Numbered from the stretch's first letter, positions 37,366 to 45,512 are shown. The stretch is 64,000 bases of DNA from Amycolatopsis jiangsuensis (GCF_014204865.1 NZ_JACHMG010000001.1:7714501-7778500); one strand, 5' to 3'. Translations and numbers: made by a program. The notes: generated from the letters alone by a model not told the origin.

Positions 37366-37475
37366 TAGCCGCGGATCGTGCGGGGGCTTTTGTTCTCGGC
37401 CTCGAGTGACGTGGCCCACTTGTTGATCAGCGTCTGCCGGGCCGGCGGAGCGAGGGTCAGTGCTTGGGTGCGCAT
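37366..37475 (-). pseudogene. Tyrosine recombinase (integrase) N-terminal fragment
   Basis: The minus strand from the ATG at 37475 reads MRTQALTLAPPARQTLINKW and LEAENKSPRTIRGYCR, the core-binding SAM-like domain start of phage/ICE integrases. It stops abruptly at the junction with the alcohol dehydrogenase fragment. It sits next to a tRNA-Pro 3' end, as expected for an integrative element. Confidence 0.65.
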
Positions 37476-37478
37476 GGG

Positions 37479-37500
37479 AAAATCCTCAAATAGGAGTGTC
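37479..37500. repeat. 22-bp direct repeat, copy 1
   Basis: Near-identical (20/22) to 37675-37696; begins AAAATCCTCAA and ends TAGGAG-N-GTC. The pair flanks the tRNA-Pro 3' segment. Confidence 0.7.
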
Positions 37501-37574
37501 ACCAAGCGCTGTGCTGGCTCCCGCGCCGCGTCCGGCGGCACGAAAAGGGGCTGAACCCGCAGGTCCAGCCCCTG

Positions 37575-37622
37575 TGGTCGGGATGACAGGATTTGAACCT
37601 GCGACCTCCGCTCCCAAAGCGG
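37575..37622 (-). repeat. tRNA-Pro 3' end, attachment-site remnant
   Basis: On the minus strand this is the 3' half of a tRNA-Pro: anticodon loop TTTGGGA (anticodon TGG) on a 4-bp stem, T-arm with TTCAAAT, acceptor 3' strand CATCCCG, then ACCA. The matching acceptor 5' strand (CGGGATG or similar) and a normal D-arm are absent upstream, so it is not a complete gene. A ~48-nt tRNA 3' end beside an integrase fragment is the signature of an att site (pSAM2-type elements use tRNA-Pro). Confidence 0.65.
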
Positions 37623-37674
37623 GAGTGGCGTAGCGCAGTGCTACACCAGTATAGCGCCTGGTTGGCGCTGAGCG

Positions 37675-37696
37675 AAAATCCTCAACTAGGAGGGTC
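37675..37696. repeat. 22-bp direct repeat, copy 2
   Basis: Second copy of the repeat at 37479-37500, differing at two positions, on the far side of the tRNA-Pro segment. It may be an integrase arm-type site. Confidence 0.7.
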
Positions 37697-37719
37697 GCAG
37701 ATTGATCTTGCCTGTCCGT

Positions 37720-38868
37720 CTAGATCGGGAGTGCACGATGGGGGATGACGGCGGGTTGCCAGGTGAGTTCCGGTGTCCGACGTGATGCGGAGTTAAGGTG
37801 ATTTGCGGTGGCATCCTGCCTAGTTCCGGCCCCGAAGTCGTCGCAGCTTGGGCGGGTGGAGGAGTGCGAGCTGTATGAGGCCATGACGTTGGTGACGCCG
37901 GTGCGGAGCCGGGACGCGGGTGGCTGATTGCCAGCGGCAGTGTGTGGTCGATGGTAGTTGTAGTGGATGTTCCAGACGGCCAAGGCCGCTGTGCGGTGTT
38001 CTTCACTAGTCCAGACGAAGGCGTAGAGAAACTCTTCGGCCAGGATCCGGTTATAGCGCTCGACCTTGCCGTTGTGACGCGGGGTGTAAGGCGTGATGCG
38101 CTGGTGGCGGGCACCGCGTAGGACGGTGGCGAAGTCGCCTGCGCGGTAGCAGGCGCCGTTGTCGGTGACCAGGCGGTGGATGTGGGTGATGCCGTGGGCG
38201 GCGAAGAACGCCCGGGCCCGGTGGACGAACCCGATCGCGGTCCGGGCTTTCTCATCAGGCAGGGCTTCGGTGTAGGCCAGGCGGGAGTAGCCGTCGACGG
38301 CGGAGTGCAGGTAGGTGTAGCGGGCGCGTTCGCCACGACGTTTGCTGCGGCGGGCGCGTTTGTCCTGGGTACTGCCTTTTCCGTGGATGCGCCAGCCGCC
38401 GCCGTCGGGAATCCGGCCTGTCTTCTTCACGTCCAAGTGGACCATGTGCCCGGGCCAGCGAGCGATGATCTTGCGTGGTGCCCGGTTGGTAGCGCCGGTC
38501 GGGTCGATGAAACGACGCCGGTTCAGGCCCAGGTGCAGCAGGTGCCGCCCGACGGTGCGCACCGAGACGGTGATGCCCTCGCCGGCCAGTTCGGTGGCGA
38601 TCCGGCGGGCGGAGTACTTGCGTTGCCGGCGCAGCTGCTCGATCCGGACCACCACTTCGGCTGAGGTGGCGGTGCGCTGGTGGCGCGGGACGCTGGGCTG
38701 GTCGAGCAGGCCGGTCTCGCCGAAGCGACGCCAGCGGTTGACCCACGTGGAGGCGCATTGGCGGGAGATGCCCATCTCGGCGGCGACGTGGGCAATCGGA
38801 CGGGTCTGGCAGCGCGCGACGAGCCGGCGGCGGCCCTCGAGCGATAGCGGGGCATTACGGTGGTGCAC
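37720..38868 (-). CDS. IS481-family transposase
   Basis: 382 residues from a GTG at 38868 (an ATG 45 bases upstream is the alternative). N-terminal HTH (RRLVARCQTRPIAHVAAEMGISRQ) and DDE core: HLDVKKTGRI, LVTDNGACYR, and YTPRHNGKVERYNRILAEE. The natural end is near VTNVMA, encoded by the left inverted repeat; here no stop is present inside the element, so translation runs about 50 codons into flanking DNA. Confidence 0.9.
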   Translation of the reverse strand: MHHRNAPLSLEGRRRLVARCQTRPIAHVAAEMGISRQCASTWVNRWRRFGETGLLDQPSVPRHQRTATSAEVVVRIEQLRRQRKYSARRIATELAGEGITVSVRTVGRHLLHLGLNRRRFIDPTGATNRAPRKIIARWPGHMVHLDVKKTGRIPDGGGWRIHGKGSTQDKRARRSKRRGERARYTYLHSAVDGYSRLAYTEALPDEKARTAIGFVHRARAFFAAHGITHIHRLVTDNGACYRAGDFATVLRGARHQRITPYTPRHNGKVERYNRILAEEFLYAFVWTSEEHRTAALAVWNIHYNYHRPHTAAGNQPPASRLRTGVTNVMASYSSHSSTRPSCDDFGAGTRQDATANHLNSASRRTPELTWQPAVIPHRALPI

Positions 38869-38983
38869 GGACGGGTCTTTCTGCTCGGAGGACGAGTTGG
38901 TCGCACTTCTCATCCTGCCGCCGAAAGACCCGTCCCTTCCTCTCAGGCCCCGTCAGCTGTCACCAACGTCATGACCCGCAACA
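37872..38983. mobile_element. IS481-family insertion sequence with 6-bp target duplication
   Basis: Ends TGT...ACA with ~26-bp inverted repeats (37872-37897, 38957-38983; core CATGACGTTGGTGAC). Flanks carry the 6-bp duplication GCGAGC at 37866-37871 and 38984-38989. Length 1112 bp, one transposase gene on the minus strand. Confidence 0.9.
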
Positions 38984-39078
38984 GCGAGCACTGGATCGAA
39001 GGTCACCCGGTAGCGGATGATCTCGTCGTCGATGGGGCCGAGGATGGTCCGGAGCATCGGTTTGTAGCTCGTCCGATC

Positions 39079-40600
39079 GTAACTACTCAGGTCTTGAAGG
39101 GGTGCGCGTAGCGCTGGCGACTCCTCTGGGATGATCTTGGGGTGCCGGGTTCCGAGGGTGTGTCGCTGGAGCGTTTGCTTGCGCGCCTGGAGGAACTGGA
39201 GTCGCGTGTCGCTGTGCTGGAAGTACGTAACGTTGAGCTGGAGCGTGAGAACGCCGAGCTGAGGGGTGAGAACACGGAGCTGAAGCGGCGGTTGGCTCAG
39301 AACTCCCGTAACTCGTCGAAACCGCCATCGGCGGATGGTCTGGAGCAGTCCCCGCCGCCGCGTTCGTTGCGGCGGAAGACTGGCAGGAAGCCGGGGAAGC
39401 AGCCTGGGGCGCAGGGGTTTTCCCTGGCGCTGGTCGAGGACCCCGACGAGATCATTGATCACACGCCCGGGTGTTGCCGGGGTTGCGGCACCGGACTCGG
39501 CACAGCGGTCGCGGTGGGTGTGGTTCGCCGTCAGGTCACCGACATCGCGCCGGCGGTGGCCACGGTGACCGAGCACCGGTTGCATAAACGCCGTTGCGGG
39601 TGCGGGCAGGTGACCACCGCCGAAGCCCCAGCAGGGATCGCGGCACCGGCGTCGTATGGACCGAACCTGCGGACGTGGGTGGTGTATGCGCTGGTATTCC
39701 AGCACATCCCGGTCGCCCGGGTCGTCGAGCTCGTCACCGATCTCTCCGGTGCCCGCCCTTCGACCGGCTGGGTGTGCCAGGTGCTGCGCGACACGGCCGC
39801 TGCCCTGGTTCAGGTGGAGAAGCTGATCCGGACGCTGCTGACCGCGGCGCACATCCTGCACGTGGACGAGACCGGCGCGAAGGTCACCGGGGCCCGCTGG
39901 TGGCTGCACGTCGCGGCCACCGAGACGCTGACCTCGTATCATCTCGGCCGGTCCCGAGGCCGGGCCGCGATCGACGAGTTCGGAGTCCTGGACGGCTTCG
40001 CCGGGACCCTGGTGCACGATGCCTGGGCCTCTTACAACGGCTATGCCGGCTGTGAACACGCGTTGTGCGGCGCGCACATCGCGCGAGAGCTGGTCGCGGC
40101 GAGCGAGACCCATCCGGGTCAGCGCTGGCCTGCTCAGGCCCTGGATGCGTTGTTCGGGTTGAACGCCGCCGCGCACGACGCCGCGAGCAGCACAGGTCGG
40201 TGATACCACCACCGGTCGCGGATCCACTGCTCTACGCCTGGCGGCAGGCGATTCTCGTCGGGCTGGCGGACAATCCCAGCAGACCGGGCCGGAAACAATC
40301 CAAGACCCGCAACCTCCTGGAGCGCTTACGCGACCGGGATGACTCAGTGCTGCGCTTCGCCCGCGATCTGACCGCGCCGTTCACGAACAACCTCGCCGAG
40401 CGCGACTTGCGGCCGACCAAGACCCAGATGAAGATCTCCGGCACCTTCCGATCCGAGACCAGCGCGACAGCCTGGGCACGCATCCGCGGCTACGTCTCCA
40501 CCGCACGCAAACACGGACTCAACGCCTTCGAAGCGATCCTCGCAGCCATCCTCGGAAACCCTTGGACACCAACACCTTCACCAACCAGCTGAACAGTTAC
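39079..40600. mobile_element. IS66-family insertion sequence with 8-bp target duplication
   Basis: Begins GTAACT and ends with the complementary AGTTAC; imperfect terminal repeats GTAACT-NN-TCAG. Flanked by the 8-bp duplication GTCCGATC (39071-39078, 40601-40608). 1522 bp carrying only the tnpC-type transposase, without the tnpA/tnpB accessory genes. Confidence 0.9.
39142..40592 (+). pseudogene. IS66-family transposase (TnpC) with frameshift
   Basis: Begins with a coiled-coil (LARLEELESRVAVLEVRNVE), then the SSKPPS linker, a zinc-binding CCRGCG...CGCG region and a DDE core (ILHVDETGAKV, LVHDAWASY). The frame stops at 40203, but the downstream frame continues with LRFARDLTAPFTNNLAERDL and MKISGTFRSETSATAWARIR, the conserved C-terminus. 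A single net frame change near 40200 separates the halves, so the enzyme is probably inactive. Confidence 0.85.
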
Positions 40601-40760
40601 GTCCGATCAACGTCCAGATATTCGTCGACGGCGACTGGGGCTTCGACGACTTCGGCATACCAGATGGTGGCGACTCGTTCGTTGGCACGTGACTCGCAAA
40701 CCAGATAGAAGCCTGACCGAGCGATCTTGCGTTCTTTTACGCGCCTAGTGGAATGAACAT

Positions 40761-41748
40761 TGAGGTTTTCTCAGCGGGATTGTGTTGAGTGGCTGCTGGC
40801 CTGACGGGTGGTGCGCGGGGAGGGGTGTGTCGCGCCGCGGCAGAGGACGGAGCCCCTGGTAGGAAGCGGTCTGCCAAGATCAGCTTCATCCCATAAGGGG
40901 CTCCGTGATCGCCTATCCTGCCATGCTCGACGTGCCGCGCGAACTGGTGTGGTTCCTGTCGCGTCTGTTGGCCGCCCACCGCCGCGACCTGGGCACCCGT
41001 CCGGGATCGCGGGCGCTGTCCTGCTTTCGCCAGGCGCTGTTCGCGTTGGCGTGGTTCCGGGAGCGGCGGCCGATCCCGTTGACTGGCAGGGGATTCGGGA
41101 TTTCCCAGGCCACCTCCTACCGCTACCTCGACGAGGCGATCACCGTGCTGGCCGCATGCGCACCCGACCTGCACGCCGCGCTGCGGCGGGTCGCCACCGA
41201 GGGCTGGTCGCACGTGATCCTGGACGGCAAGGTCGTGGACGCCGATCGGTGCGCCGAGAAGACCCTCAACACGCACGGCGAGGTCATCGACGCTTGGTAC
41301 GCGGGCAAAACGCATAACTTCGGCGGCAATGTCCAGGCCGTGATGCGTCCCGACGGACTGCCCGTCTGGATCTCCGATGCGCTGCCGGGCTCGACCCACG
41401 ACTTGACCGCTGCCCGGGAAGGAGTGCTGGGCGCGTTGTATTGGGCGGCGTCCCAACTGGATCTGCCCACGCTGGCCGACCCGGGATACCAGGGCGCAGG
41501 CATCGGCGTGCATACCCCGATCAAGCACCCCGCAGACGGCCAGGTTCTGGACACCGACAACCGCTGCTACAACGCCCTGTTGCGCAGCCTCCGCTGCCTG
41601 GGCGAACGTGGGTTCGCGCTCCTCACCGGCCGCTGGCGTGCTCTGCAACACGTCACGACCAGTCCACGAAAGACCGGCGCCATCGCCAAAGCCGCACTCG
41701 TGCTCACCCATTTTGAACACGACTACCCGCCCTGCTGAGAAAACCTCA
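40761..41748. mobile_element. IS5-family insertion sequence
   Basis: Terminal inverted repeats TGAGGTTTTCTCAGC-N-GG start at 40761 and end at 41748 (one mismatch). One transposase gene inside. No convincing target duplication is seen, suggesting that a flank was rearranged; the left end cuts the unidentified gene also hit by IS66 and IS481. Confidence 0.85.
40905..41738 (+). CDS. IS5-family DDE transposase
   Basis: 277 residues: N-terminal DUF4096-like/HTH region (FRQALFALAWFRERRPI, GFGISQATSYRYLDEAITVL) and a DDE_4 domain (VILDGKVVDADR, GNVQAVMRPDGLPVWISDALPGSTHD, LADPGYQGAG). GTG start with AAGGGG upstream. It appears intact. Confidence 0.9.
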   Translation: MIAYPAMLDVPRELVWFLSRLLAAHRRDLGTRPGSRALSCFRQALFALAWFRERRPIPLTGRGFGISQATSYRYLDEAITVLAACAPDLHAALRRVATEGWSHVILDGKVVDADRCAEKTLNTHGEVIDAWYAGKTHNFGGNVQAVMRPDGLPVWISDALPGSTHDLTAAREGVLGALYWAASQLDLPTLADPGYQGAGIGVHTPIKHPADGQVLDTDNRCYNALLRSLRCLGERGFALLTGRWRALQHVTTSPRKTGAIAKAALVLTHFEHDYPPC

Positions 41749-41770
41749 GTATAACGAATGGCTCGGTATT

Positions 41771-43187
41771 GAGCAATGCTTGAAACCTGTGGATCTGCCG
41801 AGGAAGGGCGTACCTTCCCGGTGATCGAGTAGAGGTCTCAAGCAGGCCGACGTTGGCGCGTCGGTCGGGAAGGCACGCCCATGCTCACCGTAGTCCCTGA
41901 CCCCGCATCTGGTGACAACGACCAGTCCGCTGCGGGTGAAGCATCGTTGATCGACCAGATCGTCCGTGAGGGTGCTTGCCGGATGCTGGCCGAAGCGTTG
42001 CGTGCTGAGGTCGACGCCTACATCGCCGCGTTCGCTGACCAGCGGGACGAGCGGGGCCGCCGCTTGGTCGTGCGCAACGGCTCCCACCAGCCTCGTGAGG
42101 TGCTCACCAGCGCGGGCGCGGTCGAGGTGACCGCGCCGCGGGTCAACGACAAGCGCGTCGACCCGGAGACAGGCCAGCGTCAGCGGTTCGCCTCGGCGAT
42201 CCTGCCGGCGTGGGCGCGTAAGACCCCGAAGATCACCGAGGTACTGCCGCTGCTCTACCTGCACGGCCTGTCCTCGGGTGATTTCGTGCCCGCACTGGGA
42301 CAGTTCCTCGGGTCCGCGAAGGGCCTGTCCGCGGCAGTGATCACGAAGCTGACGGAGCAGTGGAAGGCCGACCAGCGTGCCTTCGCCGAGCGGGATCTGT
42401 CCGGTGTGGACTACGTCTACCTGTGGGCGGACGGCGTCCACGTCAACATCCGCCTGGAAGAACACAAACTCTGCCTGCTGGTCATGATCGGCGTGCGCGC
42501 CGATGGCCGCAAGGAGCTGGTCGCGCTGGCCGACGGCTATCGCGAATCGACCGAGTCGTGGGCCGACCTGCTGAGGGACTGCCACCGGCGCGGGATGCGC
42601 GCGCCCGTACTCGCGGTCGGCGACGGTGCGCTGGGGTTTTGGGGCGCGCTACGCGAGGTCTTCCCCAGCACCCGCGAGCAGCGGTGCTGGTTCCACAAAA
42701 TCGCGAATGTTCTTGCCGCGCTACCGAAATCCGCGCATCCCGGCGCGAAGAAGGCCCTCGCCGAGATCTGGAACGCCGAAGACCGCCGCCATGCCCTGGA
42801 CGCGGTCACAGCGTTCGATGCCGCCTACGGCGCGAAGTTCCCCAAGGCGGCCGCGAAGATCACCAACGACGTCGACGAGCTGCTGGCGTTCTACGACTAC
42901 CCGGCCGAGCACCGGATCCACCTGCGCACCACGAATCCCATCGAGTCGACGTTCGCCACGGTGCGGCATCGCACGAAGGTCACCAAGGGGCCGGGCTCGC
43001 GAGCGGCCGGGCTGGCCATGGCGTTCAAGCTCATCGAGTCAGCACAAACTCGCTGGCGCGCGGTGAACGCACCACACCTCGTTGCCCTCGTCCGTGCTGG
43101 TACCACGTTCGTCAACGGCGTCCTGGTCGAACGACCCGACGAGGAAGCCGCTTAAAGATCTTGATCCACAGGTATTGACAATAGCTC
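41771..43187. mobile_element. Complete IS256-family element with 9-bp target duplication
   Basis: Starts GAGCAATGCTTGAAACC and ends with GGTATTGACAATAGCTC; the ends are inverted repeats sharing CCTGTGGATC. The flanks carry CTCGGTATT at 41762-41770 and 43188-43196. 1417 bp with an intact transposase. A 404-bp tail of a second copy lies at 32406-32809. Confidence 0.93.
41881..43155 (+). CDS. IS256-family transposase
   Basis: 424 residues with the mutator-type DDE core: first Asp in VYLWADGVHVNI, second in AVGDGALGFWGAL, then CWFHKIANVLAALP and the Glu region TTNPIESTFATVR. The frame is open from ATG to stop, so the element may still be active. Confidence 0.95.
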   Translation: MLTVVPDPASGDNDQSAAGEASLIDQIVREGACRMLAEALRAEVDAYIAAFADQRDERGRRLVVRNGSHQPREVLTSAGAVEVTAPRVNDKRVDPETGQRQRFASAILPAWARKTPKITEVLPLLYLHGLSSGDFVPALGQFLGSAKGLSAAVITKLTEQWKADQRAFAERDLSGVDYVYLWADGVHVNIRLEEHKLCLLVMIGVRADGRKELVALADGYRESTESWADLLRDCHRRGMRAPVLAVGDGALGFWGALREVFPSTREQRCWFHKIANVLAALPKSAHPGAKKALAEIWNAEDRRHALDAVTAFDAAYGAKFPKAAAKITNDVDELLAFYDYPAEHRIHLRTTNPIESTFATVRHRTKVTKGPGSRAAGLAMAFKLIESAQTRWRAVNAPHLVALVRAGTTFVNGVLVERPDEEAA

Positions 43188-43224
43188 CTCGGTATTGAAC
43201 TCCGCGTGTCAATGGTCCTTACCT

Positions 43225-43442
43225 TGATCGCGGGAGCTGCCCGGCCGTCGTAGGGTCGGGCGTCCAGGGGTGCCGGGTGTGGCTTTCAATGGTCTGCCGA
43301 TCGTGTGGCTGCAACTGACTGGCCGCCCGGCACCCCACTGACGACTCGGCCGCTCATTGGGAGTTGCGATCCGATCGCTGTGTAAGGGCACGCCGGCGAG
43401 GTCGTCTACGGATCACTGTCTGTTGTGTACCGGAGGATGCGT
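43225..43442 (+). ncRNA. Candidate IS110 bridge RNA region
   Basis: Non-coding left end of the IS110 element. GGGGTGCCGGG (43267-43277) pairs exactly with CCCGGCACCCC (43326-43336), enclosing a 48-nt loop, with further G/C-rich stems on either side. Known IS110 elements of the first subgroup express a structured bridge RNA from this position with target- and donor-binding loops. The transcript itself is inferred. Confidence 0.5.
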
Positions 43443-44645
43443 GTGAACGGCTGCGTATGGGCTGGGGTCGATGTCGGCAAGCGCGATCACCATTGCGTGG
43501 TGATCGACGGCGAGGGGAGCCGGTTGCTGTCGCGGCGGGTCGGCAACGACGAGGGCGAGCTGCTGGCGTTGCCGGCCGACGTCGCAGCCCTGGCCGAGGA
43601 GGTGACCTGGGCAGTGGACCTGGCCAACGGGAATGTCGCCCTGTTGGCGATGCTGCTGCACGCCCATGGACAGAAAGTCATGTATATCTCAGGGTTGGCG
43701 GTCAATCGCGCGGCGGGCGGCTACCGAGGCGAGGGCAAGACCGACGCCCGCGACGCCGCGATCATTGCCGACCAGGCTCGGATACGACGCGACCTGAGCC
43801 CGCTCCGGCCCGGTGACCCGGTGTCGGTCGAGCTGGGGGTGCTGACCGCGCGCAGGGCTGACCTGACAGCTGACCGCACGAGGGGTATCAACCGGCTGCG
43901 CGACGCGCTGACATCGATCTTTCCAGCGCTGGAGCGAGCACTGGAGCCGACGCGCACCGGTCCGCTGGTTTTGCTGTCCGGCTACCAGACGCCTGCCTCG
44001 ATCCGGCGGATCGGTAAGGCCCGACTGGAAGCATGGTTGCGCAACCGGAAAGTGCGGGGCGCAGCCGCGTTGGCGGCCGCGGCCGTGGACGCAGCAAACC
44101 GGCAGCACACCACTCTGCCCGCAGAAGCCCTCACCGCCCAGATGGTGCACGATCTGGCCGCAGAGGTGACCGCGCTCAACGAGAAGATTGGCGAAATCGA
44201 CAAGCTCGTCGAGCGCAGGTTCCGGGAGCACCGGCACGCTGCGCCGATCCTCAGCATGTCCGGATTCGGGCCATTGCTCGGCGCGGAACTGCTCGCGGCG
44301 ACCGGCGGGGACATGGCGCAGTTCGCAACGCCCGACCGGTTGGCGGGCTTCGCTGGATTGGCTCCAGCGCCACGGGATTCCGGCCGAGTCAGCGGGAATC
44401 TGCGCCGGCCGAAGCGCTATCACCGCGGTCTGCAACGGGTCTTCTATACTTCCGCACTCATCAGCATCCGGTGGTGCCCCGAATCGCGCCAGTACTACGA
44501 CCGAAAACGGGCCGAGGGCAAGCGTCATATCCAAGCCGTGCTCGCCCTCGCACGCCGTCGGGTCAACGTGCTCTGGGCGCTGCTGCGCGACGGCAGATGT
44601 TATCAGCCCGAACCACCCCGAGCCGGCCTGGCCGCCGCAGCCTGA
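43443..44645 (+). CDS. IS110-family transposase/recombinase
   Basis: 400 residues: N-terminal RuvC-like DEDD domain (WAGVDVGKRDHHCVVID, VDLANGNVALL, GEGKTDARDAAIIADQAR) and C-terminal transposase_20 domain with the catalytic Ser context (ILSMSGFGPLLGAELLAATG, FAGLAPAPRDSG). The GTG at 43443 has GGAGG six bases ahead; slightly earlier in-frame starts exist. Intact. Confidence 0.92.
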   Translation: MNGCVWAGVDVGKRDHHCVVIDGEGSRLLSRRVGNDEGELLALPADVAALAEEVTWAVDLANGNVALLAMLLHAHGQKVMYISGLAVNRAAGGYRGEGKTDARDAAIIADQARIRRDLSPLRPGDPVSVELGVLTARRADLTADRTRGINRLRDALTSIFPALERALEPTRTGPLVLLSGYQTPASIRRIGKARLEAWLRNRKVRGAAALAAAAVDAANRQHTTLPAEALTAQMVHDLAAEVTALNEKIGEIDKLVERRFREHRHAAPILSMSGFGPLLGAELLAATGGDMAQFATPDRLAGFAGLAPAPRDSGRVSGNLRRPKRYHRGLQRVFYTSALISIRWCPESRQYYDRKRAEGKRHIQAVLALARRRVNVLWALLRDGRCYQPEPPRAGLAAAA

Positions 44646-44699
44646 ACCCGCGCCACACACGCCGATCAACCAGATCTCCTTGACAAACCTGATTGGGAG

Positions 44700-45117
44700 T
44701 CCTTACCTGGTCAAGTTCGCGTGGATCAACATCGTCCGGCACCAGCTGGTCACCGCGGGGGCGTCGCCTGACGATCCCGAGCTTCGGGACTACTGGGCGG
44801 CCCGGCGGCGGAAAGTGCGGCCCGCTCTGGACAGTTACAACCTGCGCTTGCTCACCGAGCAGGGCGGGTGCTGCCCGCTGTGCGGGGATCGGGTGCTGTC
44901 CGCCGATCAGCCGCCGGAATCGCCCGAGGACTGGGAATGGTGGTGGCTGGCCACCGTCAGGCGTGCCATCTCCGCTGACCACCTCACCCACCACGGGCGG
45001 CCGGACGAGACCAGAACCCGTCTTGTGCACTCCTCCTGCTATCGCTCCCTGCGGGCTCGACAACGCAGGGACACAACAGTTTCCGCACTCCCGCGAGCGC
45101 TTTCAGGGCTTGCTTGA
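44700..45117 (+). pseudogene. Group II intron maturase, C-terminal HNH fragment
   Basis: The frame reads LVKFAWINIVRHQLVTAGAS and YWAARRRKVRPALDSYNLRL, then an HNH endonuclease with CPLCGDRVLSADQPP, ADHLTHHGRPDETRTRLVHSSC. This is the C-terminus of bacterial group II intron reverse transcriptase/maturases; the RT and X domains are missing, cut at the IS110 border. The stop lies inside domain V, as usual. Confidence 0.85.
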
Positions 45118-45191
45118 GCCGTATGCCGGGACAACCGGCACGTACGGTTCTGAGGGGGCGGGGACGCAGCAATGCGTCCCCGCTACCCGAC
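45116..45191 (+). ncRNA. Group II intron domains V and VI
   Basis: Domain V (45116-45150) begins GAGCCGTATG and ends CACGTACGGTTC, the highly conserved catalytic hairpin. Domain VI follows as a GCGGGGACGCA stem with a GCAA loop and its complement, ending near CTACCCGAC with a candidate branch-point A. The 5' two-thirds of the intron is absent, so it cannot splice alone. Confidence 0.88.
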
Positions 45192-45303
45192 TGAACATCG
45201 ACCAGAACGACTCCGCCGGGCTGTTGTCCCAGCAGATCCCGGTCGCGCCCATCGACCGGCGTAGCCCGTGGCGGAAGCACGCCTGCGCCGGGGAAGCCGT
45301 GTG

Positions 45304-45512
45304 AGCGTGGGATGTCTACCTCACGTGCGGTGAGGGCGAGATGTTCCTGTGCGCGATCCGAGACGGCCATTCCCGGAAAGTGCTGGGCTACAGCGTTTCC
45401 GACCACATCGGCGTCGAGATGGTCGCCGACGCCGTCGACGACGCCGCAGCCGACCGCAGCGGCAGATGCCGCGGCACGATCCTGCATTCCGACCGCGGCG
45501 GCGAGTTTACGG
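45304..45512 (+). pseudogene. IS3-family transposase fragment (DDE core)
   Basis: Encodes WDVYLTCGEGEMFLCAIRDG, VLGYSVSDHIGVEMVADAVD, and TILHSDRGGEFTA, containing the second Asp of an IS3 OrfB core, truncated at both ends. It differs from the other two IS3 remnants. Confidence 0.75.

Larger units (their letters stand above)
37820..40760 (-). pseudogene. Unidentified gene interrupted by IS481 and IS66 elements
   Basis: Joining 40609-40760, 39071-39078 plus 38984-39070, and 37820-37871 on the minus strand, after removing both elements and one copy of each target duplication, gives an uninterrupted frame of about 90 codons: ...KIARSGFYLVCESRANE, then VDEYLDVDRTSYKPMLRTIL, then RYRVTFDPVLALLHPPKLRR, with a stop at 37820-37822. 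The upstream part is cut by the IS5 element at 40761. The protein family was not recognised. Confidence 0.6.
43216..44708. mobile_element. IS110-family element
   Basis: A transposase gene flanked by a long left non-coding region (about 43225-43442) and a short right one. TCCTTACCT occurs at both limits (43216-43224 and 44700-44708), consistent with the short core duplicated by IS110 recombination; exact ends are inferred from this repeat. It adjoins the group II intron fragment on the right. Confidence 0.7.

Noticed and set aside
37575-37680. A functional tRNA-Pro gene on the minus strand
   Set aside because: The T-arm, anticodon arm and CCA end are fine, but no sequence complementary to the acceptor 3' strand and no normal D-arm exist upstream. 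It is only the 3' half, better explained as an att remnant.
37479-37696. A two-repeat CRISPR fragment
   Set aside because: Only two copies, far apart, with a tRNA segment between them and no cas genes.
40749-41760. A target duplication for the IS5 element
   Set aside because: The bases flanking 40761 and 41748 do not match at 2, 3 or 4 bp, so none is claimed.
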